The notes under the pieces were generated by a model. The model saw only the letters and a program-made list of their open reading frames with translations. It was not told where the DNA came from and did not search any database. From Fimbriimonadaceae bacterium (lineage in GTDB: Bacteria; Armatimonadota; Fimbriimonadia; Fimbriimonadales; Fimbriimonadaceae): 7,287 bases of DNA. The stretch spans positions 1 to 7,287 of the forward strand of contig JADLGZ010000163.1 in the NCBI GenBank assembly GCA_020849075.1, in the 5' to 3' direction. The translations under genes and the position numbers were made by a program. Positions 1 to 5,192 of the stretch are shown in pieces; the first letter of the stretch is position 1; every line of letters starts with the position of its first letter.

Positions 1-607
1 CCTCCGAATCCCAAATAACCGCTTGGTTCGAGAAGTCGCTTCGGCGATTGCCGCGCTGGGCATAGGCGCGGAAAAGCGCCTTTTCGCCAACTTCAACACC
101 CGTCACCAAGAACTTCGACGCCGTAACGGACCCGATCTGAGTCCAAACGCCATCGAAATTGCGCTCGATGATGAACGACGTCGTGCTCGAGTTACCATTG
201 CGGTTCCATCGAAGCGTCAGCGTCGTTTCACCGGTCAGCGCCACGTTCAGCGCAGTTGGCGCATTCGGTGTGCTGATCGAGCGAGTCGCGCGTGGACTAA
301 ATCCGCCCTTCGCGAGCTGCTGATTGTCCACGTTCGGATCGCCATAAACGCGCTGAGTAAGGCTGCCCAAAATGGTCAGCAACTCCGCGCGCGAGGCGAA
401 CTTGGCCTGGTTGGCCGAGAGCTTCAGCTGCGTGGCGTCTTCCGAGGTGGCAATGGTGAGCTCAAATGCGGTGTTCGCATCCTGCAGCTCCTCCACCTGG
501 TCCAGGGTCAACCCCCAGGCGTCAGGCGTCTCGATCAACTGACTGGTCATGGCGGCTACCTTATCGTGGAGACCGCTATCGTTATAAGAAGAGAAGTTAT
601 TAGGCAT
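1..607 (-). CDS. Helical-domain plus fibronectin type III-like protein, C-terminus beyond window
   Basis: Reading the minus strand from the ATG at 607 gives 202 uninterrupted codons to the window edge, so the 3' end is missing. The start is supported by a GGAG ribosome binding site at 617-620, nine bases upstream. Residues about 10-105 look alpha-helical (rich in A, L, Q and E, with phrases such as LTLDQVEELQDANTAF and SRAELLTILGSLTQRVY). From about residue 112 the pattern becomes beta-strand-like: a Pro-rich entry (TPNAPTAL), then TLTLRWNRNGNSSTTSF, IIERNFDGVW and FRAYAQRGN. This matches the strand rhythm and core Trp/Tyr of a fibronectin type III domain. No signal peptide or membrane segment is visible in the part present. 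Function is unknown; such modules are usually structural or adhesive. It lies 79 bases downstream of the restriction gene on the same strand, but its content and good ribosome site suggest a separate transcription unit. The plus-strand open frame across this stretch is a shadow. Confidence 0.75.
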   Translation of the reverse strand, partial: MPNNFSSYNDSGLHDKVAAMTSQLIETPDAWGLTLDQVEELQDANTAFELTIATSEDATQLKLSANQAKFASRAELLTILGSLTQRVYGDPNVDNQQLAKGGFSPRATRSISTPNAPTALNVALTGETTLTLRWNRNGNSSTTSFIIERNFDGVWTQIGSVTASKFLVTGVEVGEKALFRAYAQRGNRRSDFSNQAVIWDSE

Positions 608-622
608 CTCGTTTTACTCCGT

Positions 623-638
623 GGGCGATTCCTCGCCC
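623..638 (-). promoter_or_regulatory. Small hairpin just upstream of the fibronectin-type gene
   Basis: A perfect 6-bp inverted repeat (GGGCGA / TCGCCC) with a 4-base loop lies in the leader of the minus-strand gene starting at 607, directly before its GGAG ribosome site (617-620). No T-run follows on the minus strand, so it is not a typical intrinsic terminator for the restriction operon upstream. It may be an mRNA leader structure, or chance. Confidence 0.3.
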
Positions 639-686
639 CCATTGGTCATTGTCGGCTGGCGGGCAAGCTTACTGGAGAAAGTTTCT

Positions 687-1544
687 CTAAATGCCTGGCA
701 CTGGAGGACGAATTTCGAAGAGAGAATCACATGAGATAGTGAGTTCATCGAGGTCGGTGTAGGACTTCCGGTCAACCGCGTCGAACTCAACAACGTAAAT
801 CTCAGACGGATTCACGCACTTGACAGCGATTGGAATAACGACATCCTGAGTTACCTGCTTCATCCCGAACGGAGCCTTCGCTTGGCGCAAGATTTGGTCC
901 TCTAGGATATCGTCCGTCTTACCTTTAGCTTCACACGTAACAATTACTTCTTGGAAAACTCCGGGTGAAGTCTCTTCGTGGGCAAGAAACAGGGCATCAA
1001 TTTCCGTTTTCGCGAGCTTCACACTCATCTGCAACAAGTCAAGCTGCCGAATCTTGCGCTTAGACACCATCGAGAAGTGTGATTCGACGATCCGAAGACG
1101 AGCAATCACTTGGATCAGCCACGGCTCATCCGCCCTTCCTAGCCTTCGTGATGCGAGAGGCAGGCTCACGCTCTCTATCAGGTGGCGTGGCGTCGTGGCA
1201 GTTGGCGTTGCGAAGATGACGGGCGGAAACGCCGAAAGTTGATTTTCGGCGAGTGGGACAAATTCAAAACATGCGTCGTCTCCCGTAATCTGCTTGCCTG
1301 TATATCCGGATGCGAGTACGAAAGGTGGCCAATTGCGATCTGCGCTGGAGCGCTTCCTGATGAAGTCCTTGAAGAAGTTCGCCGGATTCTTTGCGCTCAT
1401 CGGTTTGCCCGTGCCGCCTGCATTGTAGTCCGCTATCGCCTTCGCGACGTCGTCGAGAGTCACGATTGGGTCTTGCAGAGTGCCAGCTTTCGCGTCGAAC
1501 CTCTTTCTAAAGATGGCCTCAATAATAGCGCTCTTCGCCGTCAT
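687..1544 (-). CDS. Type II restriction endonuclease-like protein, PD-(D/E)XK fold
   Basis: A 285-residue protein, predicted to cut DNA at the site protected by the methyltransferase encoded just upstream. Nuclease evidence: residues 181-207 read E-I-D-A-L-F, a loop, then V-T-C-E-A-K. This gives D183 with E205-x-K207, the acidic and Lys residues of a PD-(D/E)XK metal-dependent nuclease, preceded by a hydrophobic strand (VIVTCEAK) as expected. Gln217 (EDQILRQ) follows in a helix. The N-terminal ~70 residues look helical and basic (TLDDVAKAIADY; SAKNPANFFKDFIRKR) and could bind DNA. The ATG lies one base after the methyltransferase stop codon and is served by AGGTGG at 1555-1560, ten bases upstream, so translation is probably coupled. 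The length is normal for a type II enzyme and the frame is intact. I cannot assign it to a named endonuclease family or predict the recognition sequence. A type II role is inferred from motif plus neighbour. Confidence 0.8.
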   Translation of the reverse strand: MTAKSAIIEAIFRKRFDAKAGTLQDPIVTLDDVAKAIADYNAGGTGKPMSAKNPANFFKDFIRKRSSADRNWPPFVLASGYTGKQITGDDACFEFVPLAENQLSAFPPVIFATPTATTPRHLIESVSLPLASRRLGRADEPWLIQVIARLRIVESHFSMVSKRKIRQLDLLQMSVKLAKTEIDALFLAHEETSPGVFQEVIVTCEAKGKTDDILEDQILRQAKAPFGMKQVTQDVVIPIAVKCVNPSEIYVVEFDAVDRKSYTDLDELTISCDSLFEIRPPVPGI

Positions 1545-1545
1545 C

Positions 1546-2886
1546 CTAACCGGGCCACCTTAACACAAGCACCTCTTCCCGTAGTTGTTGCTTCGTCGCG
1601 GTAGCAAGTCGTGTTCTGAACAGGTCGATTGAGGCGACTTCATAGCCTCTAGCCGTGGCGATCTTGCCTAGCAATTGACCTGTTGGGATGTGGACCTGGA
1701 GGTAAGAGGCTTGATCGCCAACGACATAACCAAGCATCGCGCCCGGTCGCAGTTTGGGTTTCAGATTCTCCAAGTGCTTGGCCATGCCTCCAAAGTACAG
1801 TTTTGCCGCCCGGTGGTATTGTTTCTCGAAACCTGAAGTCTTGCCCATCGCAATACGCCGCCGCTCGATTTCCGTTGCGATGGCCTGAATCTCAGGGACG
1901 CCCTCAACGAACTTGTCGTCCTCATCGGCAACATAGACGTTCCGCGTGTTGGAGCGGAGTAAGCCTTCTTTCAGTTCGCGCAGCTCCTTCTTGTTCTGGA
2001 TGAGTCCGAGCACTACCGACTCGAGGCGGGTTGTACGCGTGTAGTCCTTCTCGTTAGGGTACGGGGGTGAGGTGAAGACGGCGGAAATCGACCCATCCTC
2101 AAGCTGAGATACATTACGCGAGTCTGCCTGGATAAGGTGCGAAGGAATGTTGCGTCGATCGTTGTATGAAGCAAGGTCAATGCTCATGCGCTCACATTGT
2201 GCCAGCCACTCGGTCACGACGTCCGCGTCAACTTTCGGCCTTGTGGTACCAACCTCAGGGCCAAATCTCACGTTACCTGCCCGCGAAACGAGAGTCCATG
2301 CTAGGGCGAGCTGAAGATGTTCCGTCAGGTCGCGCGGCGCAGCACCGATCCACTTCTTCAGCACGAGAGCGCGATGCAGTGGTCTTGGACTGATCGAATT
2401 CTGCAGGAGCAGGGCGAAAGCATCATTATCCAAGGAGCGTAAACCATAGAGGTCGAGTTGCTCTGGCTCGCACACCATGCCTGCATCAGCGATCCCGGTG
2501 AGGTCCTGTAGTCGCTCTGAAATCTCCTGTCGCGCGTTCTCCGCAACCCACTTTGCGATGCGGGAAAACTCAATGGCAGAAGGAGACCAGTCCGTCTTCA
2601 CCCTGCTAGCCAGGGCGGCCATCGGGTTGGCCTCGAAGCCAACGCTCGCGATGCCATTCTTCTTACACTCAACCATCGTGGTGCCTGTTCCGCAGAAAGG
2701 GTCAAGCATTACGTCGCCCGGCTGCACACCGAAGCTCGTTAGATATTGTCGTACGAGGTGCGGCGGATAGCTGAGGACGAACCGATACCAAGCGTGGACA
2801 GGCCGGTCCTCTGGCGCTAGCTTGTTATGCAAAGGACTGCTGATGTCCCACTGCGGTCGATCTAGGTCATGGGCTGCTAAGAACAT
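1546..2886 (-). CDS. DNA methyltransferase (SPPY type, probable N4-cytosine) of a type II restriction-modification pair
   Basis: A 446-residue S-adenosylmethionine-dependent DNA amino-methyltransferase. Motif X-like YPPHLV is at residues 40-45. Motif I, DPFCGTGTT (62-70), forms the cofactor pocket and is followed by GFEANP (83-88), where the acidic Glu should contact the ribose. Catalytic motif IV, TSPPYPNEKDY, begins at 272; SPPY is typical of N4-cytosine enzymes, while DPPY is commoner in N6-adenine enzymes. YVVGD at 387-391 looks like a later core strand. The order X-I-IV, with about 200 residues between I and IV, differs from the common beta arrangement, where IV comes first. The intervening segment may hold the target-recognition region. 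It would protect host DNA from the endonuclease one base downstream. The start at 2886 has no good Shine-Dalgarno sequence and sits in one arm of an inverted repeat (2884-2917). No upstream in-frame ATG, GTG or TTG precedes the next stop. The target sequence is unknown. Confidence 0.9.
   Translation of the reverse strand: MFLAAHDLDRPQWDISSPLHNKLAPEDRPVHAWYRFVLSYPPHLVRQYLTSFGVQPGDVMLDPFCGTGTTMVECKKNGIASVGFEANPMAALASRVKTDWSPSAIEFSRIAKWVAENARQEISERLQDLTGIADAGMVCEPEQLDLYGLRSLDNDAFALLLQNSISPRPLHRALVLKKWIGAAPRDLTEHLQLALAWTLVSRAGNVRFGPEVGTTRPKVDADVVTEWLAQCERMSIDLASYNDRRNIPSHLIQADSRNVSQLEDGSISAVFTSPPYPNEKDYTRTTRLESVVLGLIQNKKELRELKEGLLRSNTRNVYVADEDDKFVEGVPEIQAIATEIERRRIAMGKTSGFEKQYHRAAKLYFGGMAKHLENLKPKLRPGAMLGYVVGDQASYLQVHIPTGQLLGKIATARGYEVASIDLFRTRLATATKQQLREEVLVLRWPG
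1555..1560 (-). promoter_or_regulatory. Ribosome binding site of the endonuclease, inside the methyltransferase gene
   Basis: The minus strand reads AGGTGG here, ten bases before the endonuclease ATG (1544-1542). It is embedded in the last codons of the methyltransferase gene (Leu-Arg-Trp-Pro-Gly-stop). This supports the chosen start and suggests that endonuclease translation depends on translation through the methyltransferase gene. Confidence 0.6.
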
Positions 2887-2917
2887 TGAATCTTGGACGC
2901 ACGAATGCGATTCAATG
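2884..2917 (-). promoter_or_regulatory. Perfect 9-bp inverted repeat covering the methyltransferase start codon
   Basis: The arms CATTGAATC (2884-2892) and GATTCAATG (2909-2917) are exact reverse complements separated by 16 bases. On the minus strand the distal arm ends in the ATG of the methyltransferase. In mRNA the arms could pair and bury the start codon. In DNA they could be a dimer-protein operator. The only ribosome-site-like AGG (2925-2927) lies on the far side of the hairpin, about 38 bases from the ATG. The symmetry is directly visible; a regulatory role is inferred. Confidence 0.55.
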
Positions 2918-2937
2918 GAGCTTACCTGCGGTCGCTT

Positions 2938-2956
2938 GCCCGTTAGCTAACTGGGC
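2938..2956 (-). promoter_or_regulatory. Palindrome between the dual-nuclease and methyltransferase genes
   Basis: GTTAGCTAAC (2942-2951) is a perfect 10-bp palindrome. It is extended outward by GCCC (2938-2941) and GGGC (2953-2956) with one unpaired T. It touches the last base of the dual-nuclease stop codon and lies 52 bases before the methyltransferase start. No T-run follows in the transcription direction, so it is more likely an operator or a weak processing/attenuation hairpin than a full terminator. It could also be chance. Confidence 0.35.
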
Positions 2957-4893
2957 TAGTGATAGCGACGTAGGTAGCAAATGCTCTCGGCCATTACTCG
3001 GCAGTCAATTTCGTTGTAGCGAATAATCTCCTTGTAGAGATAGTGGGTCTTGCCCGAAGCGTCTGGGAAAGACGTCTCCTCAACCGGGATGCCTTTCTGG
3101 GCAGCCTCATGATATGAGACCCACGACCCGCCCATGGCCGCTAGGCCATCAGCCGGCCCTTCAACCCACAGCGTGTCGATGAGCCCAAGGGAATGAAGGG
3201 CCTTGCCGATTGCTTTCAGGCCGAACCCCCAGGCCCCCTTCACATAAATGGCGTTTGAAGTTCCGCTTTGCTTGATAACCGACTGAAGAAAGTCGTACCA
3301 ATTTGGCTCAGGCCACCCTCGTGGTCGCAAGTGCCTCACAAACGCGGAGTCTGCGCCCAAGGAGTACGTGCTGACTTCTGCAGGTGACCAGTGAAACACT
3401 TTCGGCGAATTTGGAGCTGTTGGGATTGCCGCCCGAACCTCCTCCATGTATCTGGCCCATTCAAGTATTATCCGTTCCTCTTCGGCCTCCGAAATGTCCT
3501 TCGTATAGAACACGCGAAATGCCCAGCGCCTCTTTGTCGGGTCGAGAGACCACAAGGGGTCCAGAGCAGCATCTGCGGTAGAGGGTTCCCAGTGGCCGCA
3601 GCCAATCATAAAGATTAGTGGCTGACCACCAATGTGTGGGAGCTTCGAAAAGTCGTCATCTAGATTAGAGGTCGTCTCGAAGTCTACGAAGAATTCCAAG
3701 GGCTCGGGCGACGCCCATTCGTCCCTTACCCAGTCAACCTGTTCCGGAATAACCGGCGAGGTCGTTTCTCCGCGGTTGACCTCAATCATTTTGGCGATTC
3801 GGTCTCCGGTGGAGCCACCTCTGCCAATTGCTAGGTCGTAGCGAAACCCTGGAGCGCGCCAATCGCCAGAGTTGCAAGCGAGGAGCGTGTTTCTGGTTTC
3901 TAAGCCAACGTACCACACCAACGTTGGCTCTCCGGTCTCTTCTGCGATCTCCCGCTTTGCAGTGTGCCAAGGTGCATCCTGCTTGTTCCCCATGTTTGGT
4001 CTTAGCTCGTTTACAGTCGCGGTTGGGGTCACTTGCCAGTTTGCGCCCTCGGCTCTGACTCTGCGTATCCAAGCGACCGCTTCCATTGCCCGGCGGTGCC
4101 AATCAATCGGTTCTTTCTTATTCTGCGGCTGCAATGGTAGTGACACGGGCACGAGTCGGTCGAGGCAACTGGTCCCCTCCTCAAGGGTCTTGCCGCTACC
4201 TTTCTTCCACTTCCGGCCGATGAAAAAGGCTTTGGGTGGCTCAAATCCTTGTGCCTTCCCAAGGGCGCCATTGTAGAGTGCAAGTTGGGCTTTGTAGTGG
4301 GCCGCGTCGTTGCTTGCCTCCCAGTTTGCGTCAAAGGTGAGGCTCTTGAACTTGATATCTACGATCACATAGTGAAACTGGTCCAGGCCCAGCCGCAGTG
4401 CCGCAGTAGAAGCCGCGGGATAATCGGTCGTTTTATCACAAAGGAGGTTCAGGAGGTCGGATCGCACAAGTAGGTCCGGCACGCCGTAGACGCAATTCTC
4501 GTCATCCCAGAGAACACCTTGGAGAATCACAGGAGTAGCGGCCGCCATAAGCTTGATCGTTTCGTTCCGGTGTTCCTCCGATTTGGAGTCCCACGGGAAC
4601 TCGCAAACTCTCACCATAGGCTTGAGTCCTGCCTGCACTAGTCGCTGGTCAAGGAGGCGCGTCACGCCTGCTTCGAACTCAAGCCCTTTCCTCTTGACAA
4701 ACTCGGTGAAGTCAGCAGCCTGAATGTATTGCGGCGTATCCGTATCCTTGGTAAATCCCGCCGCGGCTCCGTGCATGTCGAGCCAGTCCAAGATTGGGTC
4801 TTCGTGAAACCAATTCCTTGTTTGCGTGGCCGAGACCCATTGGGTCCAGTCCCGCGCGGCCCCGATTGCCTTCTCGTTTTCTATCTTGTCCAT
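2956..4893 (-). CDS. Two-nuclease protein: RecB/Cas4-like PD-(D/E)XK domain plus DEDDy RNase H-like domain (TM0106-type)
   Basis: A 645-residue protein with two apparently intact nuclease sites. The N-terminal domain (about 60-230) has E73 in LEFEAG, GVPD ending at D140, D179-x-K181 in VIVDIKF, and a Q203-x3-Y207 motif (QLALY). Together these are the signature of RecB/Cas4-family exonucleases. No clear Cas4-style iron-sulfur cysteine set is seen. The C-terminal domain (about 398-645) has FFVDFET (D404, E406), HWSPAE (501-506), D534 in WYDFL, a GLKAIGKAL helix, and YNEIDC (Y626, D630). These are the acidic residues of a DEDDy 3'-5' exonuclease of the predicted RNase H-like (YprB/RNase_H_2) group. 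The arrangement matches the TM0106 family of RecB-like putative nucleases. Residues 240-395 are unassigned and no helicase motif is present. It is cytosolic, with no signal or membrane segment. It lies 39 bases after the small acidic gene and 69 bases before the methyltransferase gene, which suggests joint expression. The start has only a weak GAG (4897-4899). A role in DNA degradation for defence or repair is inferred. Confidence 0.8.
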   Translation of the reverse strand: MDKIENEKAIGAARDWTQWVSATQTRNWFHEDPILDWLDMHGAAAGFTKDTDTPQYIQAADFTEFVKRKGLEFEAGVTRLLDQRLVQAGLKPMVRVCEFPWDSKSEEHRNETIKLMAAATPVILQGVLWDDENCVYGVPDLLVRSDLLNLLCDKTTDYPAASTAALRLGLDQFHYVIVDIKFKSLTFDANWEASNDAAHYKAQLALYNGALGKAQGFEPPKAFFIGRKWKKGSGKTLEEGTSCLDRLVPVSLPLQPQNKKEPIDWHRRAMEAVAWIRRVRAEGANWQVTPTATVNELRPNMGNKQDAPWHTAKREIAEETGEPTLVWYVGLETRNTLLACNSGDWRAPGFRYDLAIGRGGSTGDRIAKMIEVNRGETTSPVIPEQVDWVRDEWASPEPLEFFVDFETTSNLDDDFSKLPHIGGQPLIFMIGCGHWEPSTADAALDPLWSLDPTKRRWAFRVFYTKDISEAEEERIILEWARYMEEVRAAIPTAPNSPKVFHWSPAEVSTYSLGADSAFVRHLRPRGWPEPNWYDFLQSVIKQSGTSNAIYVKGAWGFGLKAIGKALHSLGLIDTLWVEGPADGLAAMGGSWVSYHEAAQKGIPVEETSFPDASGKTHYLYKEIIRYNEIDCRVMAESICYLRRYH

Positions 4894-4932
4894 GATCTCG
4901 TTTATGCTCGATGCCAGTATAGTCAGCGTGGG

Positions 4933-5118
4933 CTACTTCGCAAAGAGGGCGCGGGTGTCTTCGGGCATTTCCTCGAAGGTCATGCTAGCAACCGAAGGCG
5001 GCGAGTAGTTCTCTTCGTCTCGGCCGTAATCGTCCCAGTCTATGAGCACAAATTCCTCATCCGGGTTGTCACTGTACACGCCCACGAGGGTGCCACCACT
5101 AATCTCAATCGCGATCAT
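4933..5118 (-). CDS. Small, strongly acidic hypothetical protein (61 aa)
   Basis: A 61-residue protein with about 15 Asp/Glu against 3 Lys/Arg. It begins with a short predicted beta segment (MIAIEISGGTLVGVYSDNP), continues through EEFVLIDWDD, and ends in a helix (MTFEEMPEDTRALFAK). I recognise the pattern 'SGG-x-V-YS-NP-E-D-WDD' as typical of small uncharacterised proteins seen in accessory DNA, but no function is established to my knowledge. It is first in the minus-strand cluster. Its ATG has no evident Shine-Dalgarno sequence, and a candidate -10 element (5129-5134) would give a nearly leaderless transcript. Its acidity would suit a DNA mimic, a nuclease inhibitor or a small regulator, but this is speculation. 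Its clean start-to-stop frame, placement and the lack of a competing plus-strand gene favour a real gene. Confidence 0.65.
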   Translation of the reverse strand: MIAIEISGGTLVGVYSDNPDEEFVLIDWDDYGRDEENYSPPSVASMTFEEMPEDTRALFAK

Positions 5119-5123
5119 GATCG
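5112..5123. promoter_or_regulatory. 12-bp perfect palindrome on the start codon of the small acidic gene
   Basis: CGATCATGATCG is its own reverse complement and is centred on the ATG of the minus-strand 61-residue gene. It contains two GATC sites (5113 and 5119); a third lies at 5128, overlapping the candidate -10 element. Its position at the expected transcription start makes it a candidate operator for the minus-strand cluster. No regulator gene is identifiable in the window. Confidence 0.35.
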
Positions 5124-5128
5124 ACCGG

Positions 5129-5158
5129 ATCTTAGCTCAGAGAGTTGGTGACCGTGAA
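5129..5158 (-). promoter_or_regulatory. Candidate promoter of the minus-strand nuclease/restriction cluster
   Basis: On the minus strand, TTCACG (5158-5153) and TAAGAT (5134-5129) are separated by 18 bases. Each matches the sigma-70 -35 and -10 consensus at four of six positions. The predicted start near 5123 would leave about five bases before the ATG at 5118. The match is modest. Its placement in the only divergent intergenic gap is the main support. Confidence 0.3.
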
Positions 5159-5180
5159 TGCCTTCTGCTCGAAAACCCAA

Positions 5181-5186
5181 TACAAT
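5181..5186 (+). promoter_or_regulatory. Candidate -10 element for a leaderless J-domain gene transcript
   Basis: TACAAT matches the -10 consensus at five of six positions and ends seven bases before the ATG at 5193. The usual geometry would place transcription start on the A of the start codon. No strong Shine-Dalgarno sequence precedes that ATG, which agrees with a leaderless message. No good -35 hexamer is seen at 16-18 bases, so the call is tentative. Confidence 0.35.
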
Positions 5187-5192
5187 TAGAGA

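Noticed and set aside
675..687. GAGAAA / TTTCTC inverted repeat at the end of the endonuclease gene as a terminator
   Set aside because: The arms are separated by one base, too close for a stable RNA hairpin, and are AT-rich. No T-run follows on the minus strand.
23..739. Plus-strand open frame of 238 codons at the left end
   Set aside because: It lies opposite the minus-strand fibronectin-type gene, which has a good ribosome site and recognisable domain rhythm. The plus-strand product is Arg-rich and domain-free, typical of an antisense shadow in GC-rich DNA.
2887..2955. C-protein binding boxes or a short controller gene before the methyltransferase
   Set aside because: No reading frame with a helix-turn-helix protein fits in the 69-base gap, and the inverted repeat does not resemble the paired C-box layout I know.
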